A DNA stretch of 64,000 bases from Antitrichia curtipendula (GCA_951230915.1 OX579638.1:32340322-32404321); one strand, 5' to 3'; positions 26,063-38,500 are shown, numbered from the stretch's first letter. Notes: generated from the sequence alone by a model not told the origin. Program-made: numbers and translations.

Positions 26063-26684
26063 TCAGAACACAATTACTGACATAAAAAGTCTCTCGATAA
26101 TAGCTTGGAAAGCTATTATATATGAAGTTGCATAATTATACACACTTTCTCAATGTACGTTCCTCTTGCATGTCTACCGTCGGTCATTCAATTCATTCTC
26201 AACGTTCCCACGCCAGTCAAAGCGAAAGCAAGAGTGTCGGTAACGTAGCGCATGAGCGTCAACCCAGCCGTACTAACTTCTCAAAGCTAGCCTAAGTCAA
26301 TGTCAAACATGGTGCCGTGAGAATTGGAACCAAACATGGATGCTCAGAAGCTCGGTCTATCTCGAATTCCAGCAATCAGACAAGTACTCTCTTGCTAGCT
26401 AAGCTTTTCAGTTAAGCAGTTATTCAATCTGCGTGCTAGCTACGGACACGTACACAAATTAAAGTTACAAGTTTAAAATGATGCAATCGACAATATATAA
26501 TATTTTACGGTATGGGCGATTGTCCAGGTTGAAACTCTGATCCAGATCAGTCCTAGGCTTTAATTTAGAGCTCTGTGACCAGATTCGATGTCACAATTTT
26601 CGAGCTTCAGACATGCCACCCCATTCTATCAAAGACGACGACATCCATTATATTTCTCAAATCGTCAGCAAAATCAATAATCAA

Positions 26685-26825
26685 AATTGTCAATTTCGTT
26701 AAATTTTTATTGTGAAATGCATTTATCTGCACAAAGCTCTGACAACTAGATAACTGCATTGAATTGCGCCCTGAAAAGTGACAAAGTCGTGGAATTCGGC
26801 CAATTTCACGAAGTTGAGGTTCAAC
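26685..26825. mobile_element. Third, diverged MITE of the same family
   Basis: The left end is TCAATTTCGTTAAATTTTT. The right arm, reverse-complemented, reads AACTTCGTGAAATTGGCCGA then CCACGACTTTGTCACTTTTC, which aligns with the single end at 24486. It is diverged but shares the layout of the other copies. Confidence 0.5.
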
Positions 26826-27737
26826 TTAAGTTTGCTCAGAGAGATCGAGCCTTTCGAGATCGATCAACTAATTAACTAGCTATGCCTTCCTGTACCAAAT
26901 AGTGTTTTTCCGACAGAATGAAGCATTCTAGCAATTGTACCATCAATAATTCTTACGAAACAACCAGGGAAAGGGAAAGAAGCCACTGATAAGTGGAGAG
27001 AGACGTACAATATATGTGTACTTCACGAGATCTTTGTCAGTGACGCACACGAGGACGAATCGATCCATGAGCCGAAAGAGCAGCAATGATTTCGATTTAT
27101 ATGTACGTACGTACAGAGATTCAGTTAAACCGGCCGGATTCTCAACAGTGCGACCACTCCATCAAATCGCCGCGCATGCACGTACTGAGTCAGGGTACAT
27201 GGTTTGAATGGCACTGAATCTCCGTCCCACGCCAAGGAAGAGTCTGCACTACTGCACCTGCTAGATCAAAATGTCGGCCCCTGGTGAACTCCTTCGGAAA
27301 GTGTCGATCGGGAGTTGCTCAACTACTTTGCTAGAATTGAAGGCTAGCTAGAATAATCGAAGACTAGAATGCTAGCTTGCCAGCTCGAATATAATTCATT
27401 CCCGTGTCCCCTTTCAATGAACAAGGTGGATCAGACTCTTGGAAGGTGACTTCCCTCGGATCAGGAACTCTCTCCTTTCTAGAATCGTACTGGCACATGT
27501 ACCAGGACGAAGAACTGTAAGTTGTCTTAATTTCAGTCAATACCGATTGTAGACCCCATTTAGTCGTAAGTTCAACCCACGCTAACGACGTTAAACAAGA
27601 TGTCTGATGCATGTCCATGTCTCCCCCTGCCCATTCCGCAAATAAATCTAGTTCGTCATCTACAGATCTCTATGTACAGGACTGACTAGCTCGATCGCTT
27701 CCCCTCTCTCCAACTCGTAGCACTTGTGAAACTAGAT
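26826..27737. other. Gene-poor stretch, moderate GC
   Basis: No recognisable gene. Many CTAGCTAG and TCGATCGA-type short palindromes give the stretch a distinct texture. Possibly upstream regulatory sequence of the minus-strand exon series. Confidence 0.3.
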
Positions 27738-27965
27738 CACAGGGAGTTCATATCGCGTTCCCGGTGTTAGTTCCCGGTGTTAATTCCCGGTGAGTCTCAA
27801 ATTTCCCTGTGTACGCGTAGTTGCAACATGTGTCCAAAATTCCTGTAAATAGAACAAAATACCTGTAAATAGAAAAGTTTTTACAGGTTTCAAATTTTAA
27901 AGTTCAGTGGGAATTTTGAGACTCACCGGGAATTAACACCGGGAACGCGATATGAACTCCCTGTG
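27738..27965. mobile_element. 228-bp inverted-repeat element, CACAGGGAG ends
   Basis: Terminal inverted repeats of about 50 bp start CACAGGGAGTTCATATCGCG and are nearly identical at both ends. The left arm carries an extra 13-bp unit, GTTCCCGGTGTTA. Flanks are GAT on both sides (27735-27737 and 27966-27968), fitting a 3-bp target duplication as made by CACTA (En/Spm) and PIF/Harbinger elements. The CAC- termini favour a CACTA-derived MITE. Confidence 0.75.
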
Positions 27966-28669
27966 GATTACAAAAACTAAGTCGCACTCATCAGTTAATA
28001 TTTACACAATCATTTACTCTGTCTACCAAATCATAATACTATCCTATGAAATTATAACACTTACACGATCGAGCTGTACGTGAGCCATAAATATACTTTA
28101 GTATAGTTGGGATCAGAATTATATTTGTTTTCACATAATGTTAATTAACCCGGAATACTAATTTACACAGAAGCTCACGAATATTATTAATCGTTCGCAG
28201 TTTCTCCAGTGCAGGCGGTTAATTAAGGTACCGCAGACCGCCGGGATACAGTTGCCGGGTACCCGATTCCGCGGGTCAGCTGCGTGCTAGTCGACCAGAC
28301 CACGAGTGCTCCGAAGACTCCATGGAATTCGAAAGTGCATCGCAAACGACGACGTCGACGGAGCTTGCTCCTCACTTCAGCAATTGCTATTTTTCCAGAA
28401 ACTAAACTTAAATGCGTTGCTTTTGTTCTTGCGTAGCATTAATTAATTTCAATTCCAGTCGAGCTGACTCTGCACGTGGTTGTCAAGTTGGGAGAGATTC
28501 AAACCCACTTGCCAGTCAGAAATTTCATTAGTCTCCAGATCGTAGATGTGAAGAGAATTTGCAATTTCATGGGGTCCTGATCGACTCCCGAATGTGCTCC
28601 GAATGCGACAGAGAGCGCAGCCTTCCGAACTGGTGCGTGGAATTACGTTCAGACTAGTACGGGTCTACG

Positions 28670-28756
28670 GGATGTAGCCGGGGCGGGGCGGGGCCGAGCG
28701 GGGCCGCGGGGCAGGGCTGGGTTGGACTGGACTGGGCCGGGTTGGGCATAGTCAGA
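28670..28756. repeat. G-rich low-complexity tract
   Basis: Runs of GGGGC (GGGGCGGGGCGGGGCC) give way to TGGACTGGACTGGGCCGGG-like units. It contains many G-tracts of three or more on the plus strand and could form a G-quadruplex. It is strongly unlike the AT-rich surroundings. Confidence 0.8.
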
Positions 28757-29192
28757 GTTGACCGGTACCCCGACAGCGTGCACACGACACTTTTGTACTC
28801 GAGTGCTTGGGTTTCAACAACACAGCCAATCGCTTGGTTGTATTTTCTTTTGGAAATTTCGATGAAGATCCTTGGGGGTTGAATAACGGAGTTAATTTCG
28901 CACAATTTGAATTTGAAGGGTGCATTTGGAAGTAGAGAAAAATGCGCTTTTTGACTCAATTCTTTGTTTGTACAATATTAGTGTAAGCTAAATTTTGAAA
29001 AGGACAAGAAGGCAACGTAGAAGCTAGTATATGAGCATAGAAGAGGAGCGTGGAGTGTCAAACACCTTTGGTGGTTATAGGATATCTATGTTATATAGAT
29101 ATTTATAACATTATCTGTAAGGTACCTTGTGTTATAAGCTACCTTCAATGGTTATAGGATATATACTTATTCCTTCCAAGGGTACTTGATTC

Positions 29193-30123
29193 TTAACCTC
29201 TAAAGGACCAACATGCATTTTTTGGCAGTATAGAAATTGTGGGCAACCTGTAACTGTAGATTTTCATATTTTTGGCTGCTATTTTGATAGAAGTTGTGCT
29301 TAAGGAATATCTTTCATATGCACTAAATTTCATGACATTTGGAAATACAAGTCAAAAGTTATGGCCTAATATGTTACTTTTTTTCTTGGCCGGGCAGTCC
29401 GGGCAGATATAAAAAATCATTTTTTTCAGAAACAAAAGTTTGAAATTGGTTTTATAGAGTTATATATACATGGAAAGCTTTTAATCGTTCCATTTTGACC
29501 AATGAGTCAAAAGTTATGAAGAGTTTTAGTTTGCGGGCAATTATGGAATATCTACTCTGAAATAAACTTTGAAGTCTTTTATCTTACTCAAAATTTCAAT
29601 TTTTTTTGAAAAAAATAAAATCATAGGATGTGGATTGTTTATTACAACATTTCAACCACTGGGATTGGCATTTTCCAATTCCATACCTAAATTCTTAACA
29701 ATTTTGTATTTTAAATCATTCTCTACTTTGTTCTACTTATTATTTTTTTCCTATATGTTGTACAATTTCAAATGATGTGAAAATTTTTAAGCATGTAGCC
29801 AACTTGTCTAGGAAAAAGGATCCAAAGAAGCACCACCAATTTGAACATTTTTTCATAGAAAAGTGAGCTTCTGAAGTGCAGCTGCCCAGTTTTTCGCAGG
29901 GTCAAAAAAACAATTTCAGTAATTTTGAATTCTTATATCTTGCAATCCACGTAGTGGAAATTTCTGAAATTTTTACCACATGTTCTCAAGTCAGCATACT
30001 ACAAGATCCTATGGTTACATGTGTCAAAAAAAATTTTTTTTTATTAAATTTGGTACTCGTACTAAAAATGACAGTTCTTGAGCGTTTTCAATGAAAACAT
30101 AGTCATGGAACTTTAGGGGTTAA
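29193..30123. mobile_element. TTAA-flanked piggyBac-like element, copy P4
   Basis: TTAA at 29193-29196 is followed by CCTCTAAAGGACC. The right end is ACTTTAGGGG followed by TTAA at 30120-30123. Length 931 bp. It is the inverse-oriented sister of copy P2: P4 left (GGACCAACATGCATTTTTTG) matches P2 right, and P4 right (ATGAAAACATAGTCATGGAA) matches P2 left. No transposase ORF. Confidence 0.85.
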
Positions 30124-31917
30124 AGAATAACCTCTACAACAAATTTTAGGCTCACCAAACCTAAGCTCTATGCTCTAAGGTATACACTCCACACTCATAG
30201 GGTAGCATCCCCATGAAAAAATTATTGTGCAGAGACTAAGGTCTAAGGGGTTGTTCGCACAGAGGACCCAAGACCAGACTGGACCGGATCTCTAACCGGT
30301 CCTACCGAGGTTTGCATAGCAAAATTGTGGACCTAATTTCCAATATGGAGCTTCACTTCCCTCCTTTCTCCTCCCTCCTTGAATGTAGGATTTGCAAGCC
30401 CATTCTCCTTCCCATCAACCCGATTTACTATTTTTCTAAAAGATACTCTCTTTTTGTGTCCTTGTCTCACCTATTCTAAGACTTGCCTCTGTGGTGTGCC
30501 TCATTCATTAATTGCCACATGCCACTAAATTCCAAACATTACAAGAAAAGTGGATATTTTAATTGGAGAATGGGTGCACGTTCGGAAACAAGATGTGGCA
30601 CAGACCGTACCTCCAAACTTGGCGCCTAGAGCTCCACCTCCAATCCGGTACCTACATGCAAACAAGCCCTAAGGGAAGTAACATTCTTGAATAGGGATAG
30701 TGTCAAATGTACAATAGCAATTTCATTAATTTTGCACATTTTTGGTGTCAAAAGTTGTGACATAAATCTTCACAGAGGTCTAATTTCAAGACACAAGCTA
30801 AGACAGGTATGGATTTATGCTTTAGGCTGGGCATTCTAAAATGTACCAAAGTATTGGAATACTGCCAATTTAAAGAAATTGACATTGTACTAAGAATAAT
30901 TCTTTGTACAATTGTCCATGATATACGACCAATCTTCAATAGTGAAAGGAATTCCATTAGTGGATCATAAAAGATCTCTAGCCTGGACCCAAGTTGAAGA
31001 ATGTTATGGACGATAGTGATTTTGAATCACATATTTTAAAATGTATTTGCTATCATTCACTTAAAAGTTAATGGATTGTTGCAACTTGCAAGAAATAGTT
31101 GTCAATTTTTATATCAAAAGATTACTAAAAGGAGTACTTTAGTGAAAGCATTTGGAGGAATAAAAGGAATTAAAAAAAATATGGAAAATTAGAAGGATAG
31201 AAAAATAGTGCATTCACAAAAATTTCAAACATAAAAAACAATTCTACAAAAACTTTGCAACAAAAAGAAATTGATGGAAATTTTCAAGGAAATTGTTATT
31301 TTGGAAAACTAAAATTTTCTATTATTTTCAAATTAAAAGAAATTTTTAGCAAAAAATTGTTTCATTTTGAAAAGTAAGATTCTATGAAGCTTGTGCTATT
31401 ATAAAGTAAGGACGTTTAAAGTAGGGTTATATGTTGCAAGTTGGAGATTTTACATTTTCTAAGAACCTCTTTTCCAATGACTGTAATCCTAGTTGAAAAT
31501 TCTAAATTTCAATTTTCAAAATCAATTTTTTGGGGGCCTAAAAATAGTTATTATCTATTGCAACCAAGAGTGCTATTTTGTGAGCCTTGGAGTGTGCTTT
31601 TGGTACATTATAGATTTTTAGGCTCACAATCTAGCATTATTGCTATTACAACTTATCCTTATGTTTAAATAATTAATATATATATATGCACGTAATTATT
31701 ATGCCTTAATCATATTGATAGTTGAATTGTATTTAAATTCAAACCTCAACATGTGATGCATTCACAAATTACAAAATAATTTATAATTCAAATTTAAATC
31801 TGACACTCTTTTTTCACAAGCTCTATACTTTCAAATATATTTGTGCAAGTGTAGACCAGTTGCTACTCCCTAATATCTAGTGTGGAACAAAGTATGTAAT
31901 AACTCAACTCTTAATCT
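30124..31917. other. AT-rich spacer without recognised genes
   Basis: Short ORFs only. A moderately GC-rich patch near 30240-30330 and 30590-30670 (ACCGGTC, GTACC) may be a gene relic but has no usable frame. Confidence 0.4.
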
Positions 31918-34900
31918 TTAACCCCTAAAGCCCTGCGTGTCCCCTTGGGGGACAATTTGGGTCCGGGTAGGTTCCTATTGTCTCAATTTGAAGTGAAATA
32001 TTTTGAGATTTTTTGAGGTTGTGTAGCTTTGCAAGAGCTTCGTGGATATATGATTTTTGTTTCAATTGGATGCCAGATGAAAAAGTTATGGCACAATGAG
32101 CAAGAAATGGAGATTGGTGGGCAATCCTCAAAAAATTACAAAAAGTCAAAATAACCTTTTTTGAATTTTAAAAAAAAATATTATATTTTTACTTGTACAT
32201 AAAGCTTTGATTCATTCTATTTAGTCTAGGGATGAGAAAGTTATGGACAATCTTAGTTTTTCGGGCAGTTTAAGCATCTTCTTGAAAAAAAAACTTTTTG
32301 ATCAACTTTAAATGCTAATATCTTCCAATCCATACGGTGAATTTTATTAAATTTTTACTACATGATTCCAGACAAGTTAAATACAAGATCCTACAGTTAA
32401 ATTCCCCCCTCCAAAAAAATTGGTTTCCTTAAGTGAATACAATAGAAGTGGTAGTTTAGAGCAGTGTTTTTTTTTTGGACAATAAAATGTCCATTTGCCC
32501 CACAAAAAAAGGGCAGCCTCAAGGGTGTAGGAAAAAAAGTGTTTTATTTTGAAAAAAAGGCCATACTACCATCACACCTATCAGTGCGCAGTCATTGGCC
32601 GCCCAAAAATTTGAAGACATCACCTCACCGAGGCCACCATGACTGACGCGGTTGCCTTGTTGGCATTGGCAATTGTGCCAGCTTCTTCCACATTTTGTGC
32701 AGCTGATGATTTTTGTTGCCAGGGAGCTCTGAATTGCCAAAACCTATGTTGCCCATTACTTCTCAGATGAAACCGTGAGGAAGTGTGATTACATGTGAAT
32801 CTTCTGTGATTAAGGCCGAATTTGCTTGAATGAAAGGCACTTAACGGCCAAATGTGCTTCAGAATTGGCGCAAGGAATGCCCGATCTATTTGTTGCAGGA
32901 TGTCTTTTTCATGTTCATTCATTGGATGGGGGATTTCAGAGGCGTCCAAGAGTCCATCTATTGAGGTGCCACCATGCCAGTATGCCGCCTACATTGAATT
33001 CCAATTTTTTTTGGCTTGTGTGTGTTGTCGTTTTTGGGATTTCTTATAATTGAATTGAACTTAGGTTTTGCACCTTGCAGTTGTGCGTGGGCACAATGAA
33101 GGTTCGCCAATTCTAGCTGCTTAGGATTTTAGGATTTAGTGACTGGCTTAAAATTTGGGTTCTTCTTCAATTTCTTTGTTGTCGTTTGTGAATTTGGTGT
33201 TTGCTTTATTATGGTTCTGACGGGAGTGGGTTGAGCTGTTGAGAGTTGTCTTTCTGTGTGATTTGCATTGCCAAGTTTTATAAATTGCCGTGTAGGGGAT
33301 GGGGGACTCCGGCCTTGTTGATGTTGAGCTAGTTGTTGCAGCAAATGTCTGGGCATTGCGGAAGGCTGTGGCCATAGAGGGAGAAGACATTCGTTCAACC
33401 GGAGAAGAAAAAACAAGCTTTAGCAAAAAAGAAATTGCAGAGAGAGTGACTGATAGAGGCAAGGGGATGCGACAAGGCGCGACAAAAGACCACAATGTAG
33501 GCTTACTTCCTGCAGTCACGCAATCCAGACAATGGGGATGCTGTGGTAGTGACGGGGAGTGCATTGGTGACCTAATTTGACCATTCGGAAGCAGCTGGCG
33601 ATGATGGCGATGGCCTTTACGCTTGCAAGGTACTTGTGTCTTTGGACGCATCTGTGGAGGCAGCATTACAATACAACGACGCTTCTCTGGTGGTGCTGTA
33701 CACAATTCCAACGTTGATGCTTCTGTCTAGTGACGATTCCACTATAGCAGCCAACTTCCAGGTCCCCTCCGAGAGCAATGAATTCTCTACAGATGACGAT
33801 TTTGAGAACCCCCCCTCCCCCTAAGCGGAAGAAGAGCAATTATAGCCTCACGTGGAAGTTCCAAATGAAGTGGTCAACGAAACATGCGTGGGCGGAGATG
33901 GGTGTTGGCGTCCGATGGTGTGCTTCACATGGTGCGATGTTGGGGTTGCACTGAGATGGGGAAGAAGCCTTACGTCATGGGCTCGTCACTATATACTTTG
34001 TAAATACACAAGAAGAGGAAGAAGCACCAAAAAAAATGGTGTTGTATGCAGCCAAGTACCCGACTATTGTCTTGGAGCAAGTGAATTCAAACAATTCTAT
34101 TGAGTCAAAAAAGAAGCTTGTGCAACTCACCACATTATTCTAGGTTCTTAGTAACGATAGACCAATGGCCAATTTCACTTTTCAATTTGCCCTATATGAA
34201 TTGCTTTCCATGCCTAATTTGCCAAAGATGCATTAGATTGACGAGGCGGGTTGGATCATGGCTGCTCAAATGTCGCAGACTGTAGAAGATAGAATGAAAA
34301 TAATTATCCAATCTGCTCAGTTCCTTGCAATGACTGTTGATGAAACTACTGTAGTAGACAACTCCATTTACGTAGCAGTGCATTACTACTTTGTCCAGAA
34401 CTAGACTTGCGTGCCTATGCTCATACTGTTACAGAAAGTAGAGTCCGAAGGGGCTTTAGCTGACAATTTGATTGCTCTACTTCAACATTGAGTATAAAGG
34501 TAGGCTTGGCGCTGACACCATTGCTAGCAGGCTAATTTGCTTTGGCACAGATGGAGTTGCTATTTTCTAAGGTCACAAAAGTGGAGTGACCAAACAAATG
34601 CAAAGTAAGCATGCACCGTTTCTTCAAGGCGTTCACTGCATGACGCAGAGGTGCAACTTGGCATTCAAGACGTTGTCTTCTTTGGACCTGATGTCAGCTA
34701 TAGAGGACTTGCTGAAAGTTTGTCACAATTACTTTGCCTCTAGTCCAAAAAAGTTTGCAAAGTTCCACGCCCTTGCATTGATGATGGAAACAAAAGGACT
34801 GAAATTTCTAAAAAACGTATTCACACCTTGGATTTCATTGATCCAAACCCTTAGGCAGATGTTGAGCGAGTACCGTTCTACAGTGGCAAAATTGGACGTA

Positions 34901-35959
34901 GATGCAAACAACATCAAGGAAACGGTAAGACTCTACTTCATTTTCTTCTTTTTGTTTTCAACACATGTAATTCTTTTTGTCTTTGCTTCTCTTGCAAGTG
35001 CGTGAGCTGACTTTTTGTTGCGTTGTTTCTGTGACGCAGAAGCGTGTGCGAGCAAAGGCGTAAGCCATGTTGGCCAAGTTGATTGATCCATATGTCGTCT
35101 TGGGAATGACGTACTTGCTGCCATTATTAGAGAGCATCAATCATTTGGTCTTGTTTATCCAAAAGCGAGATGTTTTCATTTCTGATTTTGTTGCAACTTT
35201 ACATGTATGTCAGGGTGAGCTGTACAAGTTTAATGTTGATTCAGAGCAGGTGATTGTGATTAACAAGTTCTGGTCCTTTAACCAGCTTAAACAATGTGGA
35301 CATGAACAAATCCACCTGAAGTGGGTGGCCTTGCCAATGGACCGTAATGTTGTAGGCCTGATTTTGCAGTTGGCCTTCTGTGCAGAAAATCACACCAATG
35401 TTGCATCGTATATACATACACTATGTAAAAACAACTAAATGTTGTCAAACTAGAGGGTTTTTTGGAGAGTCTAAAGATCCACATGGAGAAGATTCTACCT
35501 TTTTTACCTCTATTAAAAAACCATTAGGCATTAGTTCTTTTATTTCTTTAGTTGAAAGCATTTTAAACTTTGTTTGTAGATTTTAAAGTTGTTAAATGGA
35601 AAGATAAAGTTTGTTTTATATTTCTTTTGGATTTTAAAAAGGATTTGAAGGCCATGTAGTTGCCAAAGAGGAGATAAGGATAGAGTTATGGGGAGAAAGG
35701 GATGGTCAATGGACAAATTGTGGTCCATGTGACATTTTGTGGCATGTGGCAATTTGCTTAGGTGGAGGGGATGGGGGGTGAGGTGGAAGATAAGGTGGAG
35801 GACCTTCTTCTTCCTTTTAGTTTTGCTTAAGGAGAACCGAATCTTTGGAGAGACATATCGTTTTGTACAGAAGATATTTTGTAATGAAATTTTGTGAGTT
35901 TGTTTATCTTATTTTGAGGTTTCCAAAAACCTATCATTCGCTCAATTTAAAGTTTTTAT

Positions 35960-36520
35960 ATAGAAGTTATGCTTGATGGAGTGAAAGAGGGATAATTGCC
36001 ATGGAGTGAGAGGACAGAATTTTGAGGGCTCATAACTTTTGAGTGAGGAGTTTTTTATCTTTGATATTTTATGAGAGTATGTGTTTAAATGTTAGCTTTC
36101 TAAAGAACCATCATTATTTTAGTTTGGAGTTAGGATGCAAAAGTTATAGGCTTAGAAGCAAAGTAGTGAGAGGCTACCTTTGATTTGAAGAAAGAGAAGT
36201 TTGACCGGCTGTAAAAGTCGTATAATATCTTATTTTGTGTTGAAGTTTGGGAAGTGTGTAGATTAATATGTTAGCTTTCTATAGATATATTGCAAAATCA
36301 TTTTGGAGTTTATATGTGAGTTTATATGTGAGAGTTATGGTCATAGGAGAAGAGTAGTAGTGAGTTGCCTTGGAGTTGAAGAGAGCAAACTTTGACCGAC
36401 TATAAAAGTTGGAAAGTATGATAGTTTAGGTTGAGTTTTGGAGGGTTTGTAGATATTGTTGTTAGCTTTCCAAAGAAATGTTTCATTTTCAATTTGAAAT
36501 TTTGGAGCGACTGTGGCATT
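35960..36520. repeat. Degenerate tandem repeat, about 180-bp unit, three copies
   Basis: Each unit has a TTTGACCG..TATAAAAGT-like segment, then a TTAGCTTTCTAAAGA-like segment, then a GAGTTATGG-like segment. It lies in the insertion that separates transposase fragments (35447-36660). This insertion may be a solo LTR, but I could not find convincing TG..CA ends with a target duplication. Confidence 0.55.
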
Positions 36521-37094
36521 CATATTAGTAGTAGGACCTTCCTAGAAGAGAACTTATGCAGTTTATGAGCAACTCCAACTACTTTGTACAAACATGTGAT
36601 GTTATGTGGGGACTTTATAGTGAATTATGAAGATTTTGTGAGCATGCACACATATATTTGCTAAATCACGACCCCCTTTATTTCCCGGCCAAGTCTACTT
36701 GTAGCCAAAAGCCCAATGCTTTCCCAAGGCAAGGCCTCTCTACTCGACACCGTATTTGCGGTGCATGAGGGTCAGTTTGTGACACGCAAATCATTTGCAA
36801 ATATTGTCAAGGTTGTAAAGAATGAGTGCAAAGGTATGTACTCCTATAGCCACCAGTTTGTGCATGTGAAGGGCTATTGCTACAAATGAAGGTAATTAGT
36901 ATGTGAGAAGGTATGATCTTTGCTTTTCCAATTTCGATTTTTTGGTGTGGTTTCATGGCCATTACATTGTGCAGGTAAAGATAAATGTAGCAGCTTATAG
37001 CTTCAAGTAATATGTATGCAATTTTGTGTGCTTTTATTTCTTTCATTTGCATTTATTTTGGTTGGGTGGCTGTGTAGCCACCACATTGCGCAGG

Positions 37095-37350
37095 TGAAGA
37101 TAGCTAGTGCCAAGGAGGTCCAGCACAGGTAAAAGGTAACTATTGCCGAGGAGCTCCAGGTAAATGGTAAGGTATTTCTTGTTGTTCTGTAAATTTTTTT
37201 GGGTGGTTGCTTGGCCACTACCTTAAAGGTATATGACAATAACTTCAAACACAGGTAAAGGTATACGAGAGGAGCTTAAGGTAACCGGTAAAGGTATGTG
37301 GCAGCAACTGAAGGTCATTGATAAAGGTATACGCAACAGGTGAAAGTAAT
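37095..37350. repeat. Tract rich in AGGTAAAGGTA motifs
   Basis: Variants of AGGTAAAGGTATACG and GAGGAGCT..AGGTAA recur at least six times, forming a degenerate minisatellite within the hAT element, between transposase fragments. Confidence 0.6.
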
Positions 37351-37771
37351 GGCAAACCACTTCTTTGTAGTCAAATATTGTGATTTCTGATTTTGGAGTA
37401 CTTGTTTCTGATTGTGGCCCTTATAGATGCGGCCATGTAGCTTATTCACAAGCTCAAGTCACGATTCCTTGCTGATGGAGTCATGGATGTCTTAGGTGTG
37501 GTTTATCCCCAATACTAGCTCTAATCCGGATGTAAAGTGACCTTCTGCAAGCACCTGGATGTTATCAAAAAGAATTTTGGAGAGCCGAAGTGGGTTCCTG
37601 GAAAGGATGGCAACAAGCTTGTGCCTCCTCTCCTAGATTGTTTTGATCTGGAGTGCCAGCAAAGCCTTTTTAAGCTGGCCATGCTATCAAATGCCATGAC
37701 CGTTATGGAGTCGCTATTTCTTGTGAATCCGCTGACGAAACTCTGGAGGTCCCTTGACACTAACCCCGCAC

Positions 37772-37902
37772 CAGGGTGTTTTTTTTTGGCGACAGGCCAC
37801 CTTGCGTGCCCTCCCAGCAGAGGTCGATATCGGGAGGGAGCCGGGCCCAATGGCCAAATGCTCTGACGGATTCGGCGAATATCGCCAGAAAAAAAAACAC
37901 TG
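37772..37902. mobile_element. 131-bp hAT MITE inside the transposase pseudogene
   Basis: Ends CAGGGTGTTTTTTTTTGGCG and the reverse complement of CGCCAGAAAAAAAAACACTG are inverted repeats. Flanks are the perfect 8-mer CCCCGCAC at 37764-37771 and 37903-37910. With one 8-mer removed too, the net insertion is 139 bp, so it shifts the frame by one. The upstream transposase fragment is in frame 1 and the downstream fragment in frame 2, exactly as this predicts. The ends resemble those of the host hAT element (CAGTGTTTTTTTTTTGGAC). Confidence 0.9.
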
Positions 37903-38500
37903 CCCCGCACTAGCCACAAATTTTAGCGAGTACATGAAACTCGCTGAAATTGCAATGATCCATGTGTTGGACTCTGTAGAAGATGAATGGTGCATTTCTG
38001 CCTTGACGTTTCTCAAAGACAAAGTTTGCAATCGATTGGATGCCAACTTGGCCATTGTTGTTGGCATGAAGGCGCAACAAGTATATACTTTGAGCACATT
38101 CCCGTATGAAGATTGCTTCCAGCAATGGCTGAGGTCAACTGAGTGATAACGATATGGAGTGTCAAGATAGGAAGTTCTTCTTTTAGCTGGGCATGGTAGT
38201 AGCTTTGCGTAGTGTTGCAATTCTCATCCATGTATGGTGATTGAGTTGCTAGTGAGATGCTCAGATGGTGTTTTGTACACAGGGCGCTTTTGTTTGCATC
38301 ATCCGTGCATGGTCATGGAATCTGCTTTACCAATCATATGCATTCAATGAAGCTTTCTTCTTCTTTAAATGTTTATATGCATTACTTCTAATGTTGTGAA
38401 TTGTGAATACTTTAGATCTTTCAATGTACTCTAGTTACTTTGTTGTATCGCCAATTTTTGGTAAGCATTCCTGACTTTCATCCCCCATTGCTTGAAATGA

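Larger units (their letters stand above)
32780..38146 (+). pseudogene. Decayed hAT transposase (ZNF862-like)
   Basis: Fragments in order: a degenerate zinc-finger region (KCDY..FC..NERHLTAKC, about 32790-32870); an acidic linker (33299-33800); a second zinc-finger region (KHAWAEMGVG, then VRCWGC, about 33870-34030); part of the RNase H-like core (VEDRMKIIIQSAQFLAMTVD, about 34280-34400; GVTKQMQSKHAPFLQGVHCM, then WISLIQTLRQMLSEYR, 34586-34925); LLPLLESINHLV...ISDFVATLHVCQGELY (35067-35440); DTVFAVHEGQFVTRKSF (about 36710-36890); FGEPKWVPGKDGNKLVPPLL...LFKLAM (37537-37763); and the dimerisation tail EYMKLAEIAMIHVLDSVEDE to FQQWLRSTE (37911-38146). Several in-frame stops and frame changes, for example stops near 37438 and 37516, show it is dead. 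It belongs to the plant ZNF862-like hAT group by recollection of that family's text. Confidence 0.8.

Noticed and set aside
33148..33711. 187-codon minus-strand ORF
   Set aside because: Antisense to the plus-strand transposase linker, whose text matches the ZNF862-like family; no domain on the minus strand.
35447..36660. Solo LTR with TG...CA ends
   Set aside because: A TGTTGTC start is present but no matching end with a 5-bp target duplication could be found by eye.
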